DNA of 64,000 nucleotides, from NCBI GenBank assembly GCA_965649825.1, contig OZ287704.1, positions 1,016,935-1,080,934 of the forward strand. Direction: 5' to 3'. The translations under genes were made by a program, and so were the position numbers. The notes under the pieces were generated by a model, which was not told the DNA's origin, did not search any database, and saw only the letters and a list, made by a program, of their open reading frames with translations. Below, piece after piece: positions 22,228 through 32,981 of this stretch (positions within the stretch are counted from its first letter, which is position 1; each line of letters opens with the position of its first letter). This DNA comes from Penicillus capitatus (Eukaryota; Chlorophyta).

Positions 22228-24060
22228 TCAGCTGGAAGGTCTACATGCGCTCGGTTGAATCAGCTTCTGCAATTCGAGTTCGTCTGACCAAGGAGCCCCT
22301 TCGATGCGTACGTCAGCGCATAGCATGCTGCACTCACCAACACATTTCTCAAGGTAATCTGCAGATACTTCATGCTCCTTCCTTACACTTGATTCGACAG
22401 GCATTCAAAGAGGCAATTTCGAAGGAAGTGGTAGCAGTTGCTTGGATACACGACGGAGACTGTTTGATTGAGAGAAGATACTTTGGATGTAGTCTCTTCT
22501 ACAAGGCTTTTATTACCGTCTCATACGAGGTGATGGATGAGACACAAAGGCATCGATCGCAACGATGGTAGACATCATTGATGGATGAGACTGGAAATCC
22601 TGCATCTCGTAATGCTATGGCATCGAGTGTTCTCTGGTGTCTGGACTGGCAGAAAGGAGAAGAAGGCTTAGAACACAGACAACGACTGACGATGCCACTC
22701 TGGATTGAAGAGAGAGAGATCAATCCTGCATCGCCTAGGTTCATGCATTCGGACAACGATGGTGATTCAACCAGAGGCCGTTGATCGCATCCCAACAGAC
22801 CGGATACATCAGGGAGAGAACTGGAGTGAATTCTTACCAGCAGTTCACAAGATGACCTGGATCAGATTCCGAGGCATGAGGGCTCTGAACTCTAAAGGAT
22901 CGCAGACATTCACAAGCATCCCTGACTGCAAGATCATCATCAGGACGAAAAAGACTCGTTGATAGCAGAGTCAACTGTTTTTCGAGTTGGTCAGTCTGAC
23001 AGTGGGCTGAAAGCTGCGTGGGGTCGAGAGACTTGCCTGACCCCGAGAAAAACTGCCTATTCTCATTCCAGGTATGTTCACTCTCACCTTTGCCTTGAGG
23101 TAGACTGCATCTCGCAGAATCAAAGCTGCGCTGAAGAGGGACGCACACAGCATGACGTCGGTTGATGTGGGGACCAGTTGTCATCTGAATTGCTTCCGTG
23201 CCTTTCCAGAGCATCCTCGAGAAGGGACAGATTCTCTCTAGAGGAGATCAACCACTCTGAAAGAAATGAGAGGAATCTACTCTGACGGAGGAGGTGATGA
23301 TTTGGAAGCGATGCTGAATCGGATGAGCGATCGAGACAATTCCTGCAGCCAGTTCTCCCAGTCAAGGTCACGGAGTTGCAGACCAAGTCTGGATGACGGC
23401 CATCGCATATGCGGAGAAGCATGTGTGACTGTGCTGCATCAGATTCTCCCGAAGCACCACCATCGGATTCGTCAGAGAAGTGTGCCCGGGAATGCAGTCA
23501 AGTCAGATGCCTGCCTGAGTTATCCTAATGCGGCTCATCCATCCGAAGACTCGGCAGACGTTGCCGATGCATCCTCAGGGCACAGAACAAGACTCCAGGA
23601 TGATTCGAAGAGTGACAACCGCTCTTCCACAGGGCAGGGACGAGTTGATGGTGTGTCTCTGCCATAGCAGAGAGAAGCACCACTCGACAAAATGATCACT
23701 GCAATGACATGTCTCATCAGGTAAAAAAATGCCACATATGCTCTTGTGCTCAAGGCCACTGTGCCATTAGGCTGAGATGAGGAAGAAGCGTCAGAAGGAG
23801 AGAGATCGATATATGGGATGTGCCTAGCGGAAGAAGAACTTCCTCTTCACCTTCCTGACCGAATCGTGAGCAGACTCACTGACAGACTGTCAAGCGAAGA
23901 ACACAGCAAATGCGGCAACTGGACAGACACCCACAGAGAATGCAACCATCAAATGCAGGAGGCAAAAAGTAGAAAGGCTTCTTGCGAGGCAGACAGTGCT
24001 CATGTTCGAGAAGCCCATGAGCAGTCTTGGATAACTTACCTTGCACTGATCCACCCAACC
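22228..24060 (-). CDS. Multi-exon protein of unknown function, probably membrane-associated
   Basis: Minus-strand frames can be chained through GT-AG introns of about 30-100 nt. From the 5' side: a hydrophobic exon (LSTFCLLHLMVAFSVGVC and PVAAFA, about 23985-23915), then LLLTLLPHLSLMAQHDHFVEW with WCFSLLWQRHTINSS (about 23860-23600), an exon with RDLDWENWLQELSRSLIRFS (about 23375-23300), DVMLCASLFSAALILRDAVY (about 23165-23090), DQLEKQLTLLSTSLFRPDDD (about 22990-22930), RIDLSLFNPEWHR (about 22735-22695) and a C-terminal region ending near 22228. Clean phases at several junctions argue for a real gene. The start and two middle junctions are not settled. No domain or family recognised. Confidence 0.4.
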
Positions 24061-24199
24061 CAACCCACTTCACCCCACCCCACCCCCGGCAGCGGCAGCC
24101 GCATCAGGGAGGATGGCTGGGCGACAGGGAGAGCAGAGACCGTGACATTGGGCAGCCACGTGATTCGGTCGATGTACTCAGGTAAGCGTCCTTTGGATC

Positions 24200-24735
24200 G
24201 GCATCCAGGGCCGTCTCTTCTGTCCCTTTTCTCTCCTTCTCCCCTGGATGCCCGTCTTCTTCGATCCGGGTAACGGAATCGGCATGTGTGTTTTCTTCTT
24301 GCCTGCCTGTGGTTTGTTTTTCTCCAGTGTGAGCAATGTTTACTTTAGAGCTCGCATTGACTGATCCATTCTCTGTCCATTGCTTCCTGCCTAGAAGTTT
24401 TCTAGTTTGCATGACCATTTCTATGCGATTTTCTTTTTTGTGCATGCCTGCAGTTATCAGTGTGTGTCCCTTTGTCTACTTCTTCTACTCTGTGATCATT
24501 TTTACTTTTCTTGTGTCCTGTCGCCGATTCCGTTATCCCTCATTGCATGTCTCTTTGCTCTTTCCTTTCTTTGTTGTGTTCTTTTCCACTGTGTTGTGCA
24601 AGTGCCGGTGTAATGTTTCCTCTGTCCTGTTCTTCCTGTGTTTGTTTTTGTTTCTTTGCTTTTCTTGTGTTTTCATTCATTTTCTACTTGGTCCTTTTTT
24701 GGACCTCCTATGTGCATGTCCGCGCAGCGCGGCGG
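24200..24735 (+). repeat. Hairpin-bounded T-rich element, copy 1
   Basis: Begins with GATCGGCATCCAGG and its inverted partner CCTGGATGCC (24200-24210 and 24242-24252). It continues as about 430 bp of T/C-rich sequence and ends with the hairpin GGTCC-TTTTTT-GGACC (24690-24705) followed by GCATGTCCGCGCA. The same order and boundary sequences recur about 0.9 kb to the right. The long plus-strand ORF across it is hydrophobic only because TTT and TCT codons dominate. Confidence 0.6.
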
Positions 24736-25149
24736 ATCCTAGGATGATTCCACGATTCGCCAATCACACTGGGAGTTCTCACACTTCCAGGGCTGCTTTT
24801 TGGGAGAGGTCACTGGTGCTCTGCCAGGTCATGTCGAGCGGCGCCGCATGCCACAGGTATGAATCCTATCTCACTCAAATGTCACATCTGACTCTGCCTT
24901 CGCAGATGGGGGTTTGACAGTACTCTCAAAGGAGAGAGTTACAGACAAGGATCTCCTCCTATCGCATTGACTATAGAGGTAATCCAACATAGCGATTCTT
25001 TGTCTACATTCGTCTGTATCGGTTTTACTAGGAGGATGATGATTGGCATGCAAGAATCAAAGAAAGAGGATCAGCCTCGACATCCGCAAGGGAGTGTCGC
25101 AAATTTCGGAGTGTGGCTTGATCAATCCTCCGGTGATGGCTTTCAGATC

Positions 25150-25590
25150 GGCATCCAGGCCCTCTTTTCCATTTCTATTTTGTTTCTCTCTCCCCCTGGA
25201 TGCCAGTTTTCCTCTTCTTGGGCAACAGAGTCTCCTTTTCTTTTCTGATGTGTGTCCATTTCCCTATTTTCTGATTTTGCTACTTTGTGCATTTCCCTGA
25301 GTTTATATCATTTGTGTTTGTTTGTGCGCATTATGAGATTCTTGCATCTGTGTTTTATGTGTATTCTCTTACCTTGTATCACACCTGTGTCCTTTTCTGG
25401 GACCTGTTGACCCTTTTCTGAACTGTTCTTGTACAATTGTCTTCTTTCCTTCTGTTTCAAACTTGCCTGTTTCATTTTGAGTCTGCAAGAGAGTTTTTCA
25501 TTTTTTGTGTGTCTCTGTCCTTTCTCATTTTTGTGTTTTTTCATTCTTGGTCCCTTTTTGGACCCTTAACTGCATGTCCGCGCACGCGCC
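25150..25590 (+). repeat. Hairpin-bounded T-rich element, copy 2
   Basis: Same architecture as copy 1: stem GGCATCCAGG / CCTGGATGCC at 25150-25159 and 25195-25204, about 345 bp of diverged T/C-rich interior, and hairpin GGTCC-cttttt-GGACC at 25550-25565, then GCATGTCCGCGCA. Ends are conserved, interior is not. Confidence 0.6.
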
Positions 25591-25599
25591 GGGTCTGAA

Positions 25600-26540
25600 A
25601 GCCACGCCGGAGATGGTTAGGCCCACTTGCACCCTCAAAACTCTCCCACACTGCCCAAGCGGACAGATCCCAACATGCATGCCAACGACACAATCCTCCT
25701 CCATTGCAGCTGTCGACCATGTATCATCAAGTAAACGCTCTCTTTTCTTTTTATCACTCTTATCAATCTTACGCCACAGGAGAGATGACTCGTTCCTCCA
25801 ATGAAGATGTTTGAAAGACCTTGATCTGAAGTCTGTATACAAGTGATTGATTGAGCTCTCTACCTTAGCTCATAGATTCTTTTTGCCTCCGTTGATTCTC
25901 TTTGCAAAAAGAGAAAGGAATTGATTCTCTATTGGCAAACTGCCAGTTGCCGCTGCTGTGGTTTTCGTTAATCTGTCAGTGAGTGATCTCACGAGTTTTG
26001 GTTTCTAGTAGCAGGCGATATCTTATTCTACTGTGACGATACACGATTCAATATTAGCTGTTTGGCATGTTCCTTTTCTACATTTGTTTCATTCTCGGTT
26101 TTCTTCTTTTCGCATTCTCTACCCACGTTGTTGGTTCAATATGACTGCCGACTTCGTTACATGACTGATGGCCGTTCTAACTGGCTCCCCAGTTTTCTGG
26201 GTCAATGAAGAACGCGATAAACGATTACCAAACGGCAGCCTCTTGATCCGTTTCGCGTCTTCAAGGGCAGCATTCCACATCTGCGCAATTTTTTCTTTCG
26301 TCACAAAAAAAATTGATTATTGAAGACATGTGTGCTTTCTAAGCACGTGCGAGACTCGATTGTATGCGGTAAAGCAATTCACTTTTAGCACCTTTATTTA
26401 CAATGTGCCATCACCAGACGCCTCATGCTTATCAAACAAGCAGAGGTTTTTGTTAAACAGACTCTGTTTGCGGACGTAGATCATTCCTACGGTTAAATGT
26501 TCGAATGGACTGCACAGAATCATGATAGACGACATCGAAT
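25600..26540. other. No gene recognised
   Basis: About 940 bp. A minus-strand frame at 25842-25525 (LDDTWSTAAMEEDCVVGMHV) overlaps the end of element copy 2 but has no support. Otherwise A/T-richer sequence without repeats. Confidence 0.4.
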
Positions 26541-26544
26541 TCTA

Positions 26545-27226
26545 TCAGTGTAAGAAATACGTGTGGAACAGTGCCTCTGACGAATGACTAACATTACTCG
26601 CTTTGGCTTCCATTGAGAAAACAAAGAAGAAATAAAGCGCTACACCAATGGAGATCAAATAAAAAAGCGTGACACTCAGATAACATGACCTACAGGGACA
26701 GACAGATGGACATCATAAATGTGTGAGCAACAGAGGGCGTGCGTACGTACCCTGTTTGGAGTCCAGCCACATACAGACAAAGCAATTGGGCCCATCCCAT
26801 CATAGATGATCCCCACAACGTTCCTGTCACGCATCCTGTCACATCAACAAAAGATGTTTGGCGAAATGCGCACACACATGTCAACCAGATTTTGTCTCTT
26901 GTGTGGAGGGCACGTGGAACCATGAGTCCGTTACCAGCCATAGCCAGGAGGCTGAAATTCAGAGAGAGTCCAACAAGACTGGAGGGATTTGCAAAGTTGC
27001 AGACAAGTTGACCGATGGGCTGAAATGCGAAAAGAAGGGTCGCTGTCCATGCAGAAATCCCATTCCAGGTTTTCTTAATTGCTGGACTTAATGCATCCAA
27101 TGCTACAGACACGGCGCATTCTACATGGCACAATGATGGCCTCTTTCTTCGTTTCACTTCAGAATGTAGGATGTATTGGGCGGGACTCAAGTCATCACAG
27201 TTTTGTCCAGGAAAGCCTGATAACAT
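26545..27226 (-). CDS. C-terminal half of a MEX1-type maltose transporter
   Basis: The ATG at 27226 opens MLSGFPGQN..., but the recognisable sequence starts only at LDALSPAIKKTWNGISAWTA. It continues TLLFAFQPIGQLVCNFANPS, SLNFSLLAMAGNGLMVPRAL, HTRDKIWLT, GTLWGSSMMGWAQLLCLYVA, and, after a 62-nt intron (about 26751-26690), LYLISIGVALYFFFVF-type helix and a stop at 26545. This aligns with the C-terminal half of plant MEX1 (GWTATLMFMW, MGNGLMIPRALFIRD, NILCLYLF) and starts where the other half gene stops. Between IWLT and GTLWG are 18 extra in-frame residues that may be an intron without canonical ends. A strong acceptor (GTGTCTGTAG) precedes the conserved part, as if it had been an internal exon. 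No N-terminal exons exist upstream. Confidence 0.72.
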
Positions 27227-27524
27227 ATAGAAGCATCGCCTCCTCTTGCATCAGAAACGCTGAATCGGTCATGCGCGTGCGAAACTGATCTCGTTAGAGA
27301 TCGAACTATGTTCTGCGAAATCTGATAATCATCGAATCGCTAAACAATCTCTTTTGCACATATCCCTTTTAACCTGACCCCGTGTCTTCAACATAATTCG
27401 TGAAGCATTCATTCTAGAAGTCTGTTTCGAGGGGGGCGACGGTCGGAGGACGTTAAATCTGGCAAATGTGCTTGGTATTGTTCTTGAAACGCCTGTCACA
27501 TCCAACGACTCCAGTAAAGCGTCC

Positions 27525-28212
27525 ATGTGCGCGATCACCGTCAATGTCGCGCCACTTCGAGGCGCAGACCGATGGACCAGCCGGCTGCCATTTTCTCCCT
27601 CTCCTTCCAGATCAACGTGGACATTTCGCTGTCTTCCCCGCCTTCTCTCTTTTTCGACCCGTCCCGATCGCCATACCTTCATCGTCCAGGCCGGAGCAGA
27701 TACAGAGGACAACACGTCAACAGAGAAGGTAATGCTAAACCACCGCGTTACTGACGACCAAATAAAAGCAAAACAGACACAGCATTCCATGTACAGGAGT
27801 CGGTCGCTGACCCAAAAGACATAAAGGAGGAAGAAGAAGAGGAAGATCCCATTTGGGTTCGACGAGAACGGCTGCAGGAGCTTCAAAAGGAAGAAGCATC
27901 TGAGACCTTTGAGCTCCCTTTCTTCGTCTCCCTGTTACTGTCTGCTGTTATTGCCATCGCTGCTGTTGGATCTGTATTCGAAATCGCCAACAAGCATGCC
28001 CTCTTTGGAGTCATACCACCAGAGAATCCTCTGTGGCTACCGATTCTTGCATTCTTTGCTCTGACAGGCTTGCCGGTCTCGGGTACGAAATGACCGACCT
28101 CGAAAAAGCGTCCTTGCTGAGCAGGGAATTGTATCTAGGATATTTTTTCTTTTCGTCTGTGGCTGCTGCGAACAAATTGGCGGATCAGATGGACAGGATC
28201 GACAACGCCTGA
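27525..28212 (+). CDS. Predicted plastid two-helix membrane protein, conserved, unnamed
   Basis: Three exons: 27525-27728, 27797-28082 and 28139-28212 (introns 68 and 56 nt). Residues 1 to about 56 are Arg/Ser/Pro-rich and end in FIVQA, a typical stromal-processing context. The mature part has a Glu-run (EEEEEED) and then PIWVRRERLQELQKEEAS. Two hydrophobic helices follow (FFVSLLLSAVIAIAAVGSVF and LPILAFFALTGLPVSG) around a conserved loop ALFGVIPPENPLW. It ends ANKLADQMDRIDNA. I recall similar plant and algal plastid proteins with the same loop, but no established function. Thylakoid or envelope location is inferred. Confidence 0.75.
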
Positions 28213-28430
28213 ATACTAAACAATCCTCATTCTACTGGCACAGTTTCTCATGCATTTCTTTAAATTCTCGGAAAAGCCTCTCTCTGGTGATTATACGAGA
28301 CAAAAGAGATTCTGAACGATACATCTGCATCCATTCGGCTAGCCAGGCATGCATTTGTCCATGCATCACATTTTGCAGACATAATGGGTGACGTGACGTT
28401 TAGCGTTGCTGCCATTGCGTTGTCGTCGCG

Positions 28431-31400
28431 ATGCACGCGTCGGTGTCCTGGTATCGACTATGGATGCGCGTGACACCAATGTCGCGGTCAAAAGGAAACC
28501 TGTGTGCTCCTTTGCGTCCGTTGTCCTCAGGCGGACTGCTCTCGATTCTCTCTCAGCACAGCAAAACAAAGAAAGAGCGTTCGACACCTTCGGCAGAGTC
28601 TAAGGGAGAGAAGCCATTAAACGGTTTGGGCATCCTTGGAGAGATCGCTCGACAACGCGTCCGCGAGAACATCCCGACACCAGCGATGACTAATGGCTAC
28701 GAAAGGCCGCCAGAGATGAGACCACCATTACAGAAGAGACCTCCTCCAGTGTATGAAGATCCTTTGCGTGAACGCGCACCGACAAGGAATGCACCGACAA
28801 GGAATTGGCAGCAACCGCGGGTTGAGCCCGAACCCGAGCCCGAACGTGTGTCTTGACTTTTGACCAGAGATCTGAGATGTTGTGATGGCGGGTGTTGTGC
28901 AGAAGTGAATGGATTTCGTACAAAGTATGACGATCGATGGGCACGTTTAATGAAAAAAGCGCCAGTGAATGGCAAAGCACAGCAACAGGCACCAAGACCC
29001 TCTCTTCCATCATTGGAGAAGGCACATCAACGAAAACAACCAACCAAACCACAACAAAAAATCATAGCGATATCAGATGATATCACAACAAAGCTCTTGG
29101 CACATAAACTGGGTGAGAAATGCTGTCTTCAGAAACAGTGTTACTGGAACGGTGGAGTTAGGGGTGACCATCCCAAAACTGGAGGACGTATTGGCATCGT
29201 TAGGCGAGGCACCGGAATCGCACGAAGACATGTTGCATATCATTTGTGGATGTGAGATGAGGGCGGTTGTGTTCTAGACTGTCGATGGATGCGGCCGAGT
29301 TAGCTGCAGGAGAGTTTGGAACGATCGTCAAGAAAATCCGTTCAAACAGTCATCCAATAGCTAGAAAGCGTCAACAGCAATCGCGTTGTCTGTAGATGTG
29401 GCGGCAGGGCAGACGATCACACGTCCTCCGGTCGTGACCGTCATGGGTCATGTCGATCATGGAAAAGTGAACCATTGCTTAAAGGCCTGCTGACTTGTTC
29501 GATCGCATTTAGACGACCCTGCTCGATGCACTGCGTCATACATCTGTCGCTGCTGGCGAAGCTGGAGGCATTACTCAAGTATGCTGTGTCTGCACAGATC
29601 TGGATGTCTAGTGAAAAGGGCTCTGTAACTGTCGTAGCATATTGGAGCATTTGAAGTTCGTTTGGAAGGATCGGAGGACACATTGACGTTTCTCGACACA
29701 CCTGGGCACGCAGCTTTTTCGTCGATGCGCGCTCGGGGAGCCAGGGTTACGGACCTGGTCGTTCTTGTGGTGGCAGCAGACGACGGAGTGATGCCACAGA
29801 CAAAAGAGTGTCTCAAGCTTATACGCGAGGCCGGATGCCAATTTGTGGTCGCCGTCACCAAATGTGATCTCCCACAGGCACGCACCTCCCATCCACACGA
29901 TCCTCATTACTTATCAGTTGCCATACGATTTCAGGCGAATGTCGATAAGGTTAAGTCAGAGCTCGGTGCGGAGTCGGTGGAACTGGAGGAGTTTGGTGGA
30001 CACGTTCAACTTGTCCCTGTCGCCGCTCCCGTTGGACAAGGATTGGAAGAACTCCAGGAAGCCTTACTTCTTCAGGTGGAGCTCTCTTCAAGGTTTCCTC
30101 GTATGAGCAACGTGTCTTCACATCATGTCTTCTTTTTGTGTGGCAGGCGACAAATGTTGAACTGGCAGTACGGACGGATGTTCCTGCAACGGCCGTTGTG
30201 GTGGAAGCCAACAAAGACAAAGGATTGGGCTCAGTGGCGACGGTGATTGTAACGGGTGGGACACTCAAACAGGGTCAGCCTGTTGTGGTGGGTCATCACT
30301 GGGGAAAAATCCGTCAACTGCGAACACCGTCTGGCGAATTGGCGAAAGAAGTGACACCTGGAAGACCTGTCGAAATCTCTGGCTTGCGCAGTGTCCCGCA
30401 ACCAGGCGACGAATTGATGGTCATGTGCTCAAAACAGCAGACATAGGGAGAAGAGTTTCTGCCTGTTAAGGTTGTTCGAGATGAAGATCGGGCGAAGAGA
30501 GTGAGCATGGCACGACTGCAACGATTAGGGATGTCATTATCAGGCGGATTGCGATCCGAACAGGAGAAAGAGTATATATCCATTCATTGTGTTCTTTTAT
30601 TGGATAAGGGGTGTGGACAGGACAAAGACGGTACCTTTCTTGATTAAGGCAGATACACAAGGAACTGTCGAAGCTGTGGCACGCGCCGTCGAAGGACTGG
30701 CGAGCGAAGTGGTAAGGCATGGCGTTTCTCTACATCTGTCATAAGGTCATCGACAGATCGCTCCCGAAATTATAACGTGTGCCGTCGGGAATGTCTCTGA
30801 AGCGGATGTCATGATGGCAGAGGCAACAAATGCTCAGATCCTGGCCTTCAATGTGAAAGTGTTGGGTCATGCTGTCGAGATTACTGCCAAGGACAAGAAC
30901 GTCGAGATCCATCAGCACACGGTTATCTACCATTTACTCGATACCGTCGGACAAAGCCTTCTTGACCGTGCGCCCCTCTGTGAGGACGAGCAGGTTCTTG
31001 GAGAGGCACTGGTTCAACAAATCTTCAACATCAAATGCAAACAGTATCTCACACAACGCACACCATCTCACTCTTTCGCCTCTGCTTTTCAGATCGAAAT
31101 CGCTTTTGAATGTGGCCGGATGCGTTGTCACTTCGGGACACGTGCAGAAATCCGAAGCCCTGTTCCGTGTGCAACGATCCGATCAAATTCTCTTTGAAGG
31201 ACCCTGTACCTCACTCAAGCGACACAAACTGGATGTCGATCGCGTTGGCAAAGGAATGGAGTGTGGTATACTACTGAATCCCTTTAATCAGACAGCAGAG
31301 GTCCCTGTCCTTCATCTCCAGTCACCCTCCAGATCTCTCCCTTTGCCGACAGGGCGATGTGATTCGGGCGATTCTCAAGAAGAAAAGAAAGCCGAAGACG

Positions 31401-31457
31401 GAGACCGTTGTGGGAGGCGGAATAAGGATCGTGGAATTTTCGAATGCATCTTGTTGA
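28431..31457 (+). CDS. Organellar translation initiation factor IF-2
   Basis: About ten exons. A basic N-terminus and a Pro/Arg-rich linker precede the IF-2 core. G1 is [10 protein letters not shown] split by an intron from TTLLDAL (about 29471-29513). G2 region is GGITQHIGAFEV. G3 is [16 protein letters not shown], and G4 reads TKCD where most GTPases have NKxD. Domains II-IV continue: [20 protein letters not shown] with [76 protein letters not shown] and [20 protein letters not shown], ending in LKKKRKPK...GIRIVEF. IF-2 places initiator tRNA on the small ribosomal subunit in organelles. Mitochondrial or plastid targeting is not distinguishable. Only 39 bp separate it from the next gene. Confidence 0.92.
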
Positions 31458-31496
31458 CGTCATTCTTTCAGACTCGGATTGATTTAAGATTTCGAA

Positions 31497-32864
31497 TGCC
31501 TGCGTTTCTGCCGACGGGCTCTTTGACAGGTCTCGCTTTCATTGGCGCCATTGCCTGGCTCATTCGATTCTTGAGGCGCTCATCGCAGCACGACGACATG
31601 GAGTCCGACTCAGTCGTCGACGCCAGATTCGGAACCCTATCTCCCAACGCCCTCTTACAACTCGTCTCCCCTTCTCCCTACCGAATCTCCGCTGAGTATG
31701 TTCGTGCAGCTCAATGCCGACGTCGTGCCGAGTTTCGTCGTGGATTTGCGCTCCGCGGAGCATGTGGAGCGCCGACCAGCCCCAGAATCCCTCAAACGCG
31801 CGCGTGGTGGATTCCTCAATGTCCCAAGTAGTTGGTCCCTCGCCTAACAGGATGTCCATATCGCCGACTGTGTCTGCAGCATCCGATATCCGACGCGTTT
31901 TTGCCCGGCGTACCTCAGGAGACTTCCATTCGCGTTTTCCCACTGCTCGATTTCCGAGAAAAGAAGATTTGATCGTCTGCGTCTCCGATGAAGTGCGAGA
32001 TTGTCGCAAGGCCGTGCAGGAGATGGAAGCTCTTGGCTATGACTGGTATCGAGATTTCGTTCTATCATTGAGAGACCGGTGTCAGATCGATCGTGGTGTC
32101 TCTAGTTCGGTGTATCTGAAGGGAGGATTCGATTCCGTAACATCTCGGCCTGTCAACACCAGCAATCTCAATCGGACGTCATCCGTCAAACACATCTCGC
32201 GTCATGCCGTTGCGTTGTTGCTGGGACGCAGAGATATGCTGCCGATGATCGAGTCCACCGTCCTGGATTTGAGACGTGTGGATGAATTGGTTATGTTTGG
32301 ATCCATCCAAGGGACAAAACACCTCGTAGGTGCGTATGGTTCACTTTGGAGAAGGGATGAGATTGAGGTGGACACGTGGATGGGTGTGTAGTCAATGAGC
32401 TGCCGAAGGCGTTGACATTGGATGCCGATAAATTCGAAGAAAGATATCTGTTTCCGAAACCAGGACTCAACGATGTGGTGGTGACATCTTGTCGTACGAA
32501 CAAACGTGCCATCTGGGCAGCACAGCTGCTGACTGAAGCTGGTTACACCAAAGTCTTCGTGCACCACACCGGAGCCTACGGTTGGCGTTTTAATCTGAGT
32601 GTCAAGCCATACGACAGCTATGAACTGGGAGACGAGATTCCGCCGCCCAAAGAATTCAACAGAGAGATGCCGGATGCCAGTGCGGGATTGAAAGAGTTGG
32701 AAGATCTGGGAATCATCTCCATACCGAAGAACGAATCGGCGCGGTCCTCTCTGCAACTCGCCTCTGACAGGGATGGCACATCTCTCGAGGATTCTGCTTA
32801 TTTCCCACCCCGAGACTCATCTGGAGAAGATATGAACGGATTTGATCCTTCGAGACAGTCATAG
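31497..32864 (+). CDS. Membrane-anchored tandem rhodanese protein
   Basis: Begins MPAFLPTGSLTGLAFIGAIA, an N-terminal membrane anchor. Introns of about 46 and 52 nt near 31663-31708 and 31831-31882, and one at about 32331-32391, join the frames. The first rhodanese domain has DLRSAEHVER and DLIVCVSDEVRDCRKAVQEM; aligned with the second domain the catalytic Cys position is Ser, so it is probably inactive. The second domain has DLRRVDELVMFGSI, FPKPGLNDVVVTSCRTNKRA (active-site Cys present) and LLTEAGYTKVFVHHTGAYGW. Such two-domain proteins transfer sulfane sulfur or act as redox/sulfur-carrier components. The compartment is not known. Confidence 0.8.
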
Positions 32865-32981
32865 ATCTGACGTCGTCCGTCCATCTGTTTTTGTGGCATA
32901 ATGTACATATGATGAACGATGTGTTGCGCGAAGAGAGCTGTCACATCACCTGTCGCATCCGACAACGGTCGTCGATTCGAG

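Noticed and set aside
24336-24917. A 193-codon plus-strand ORF that looks like a polytopic membrane protein.
   Set aside because: Its hydrophobicity comes from T-rich codons (Phe, Leu, Ser, Cys) in a pyrimidine tract that is duplicated without frame conservation at 25.2-25.5 kb.
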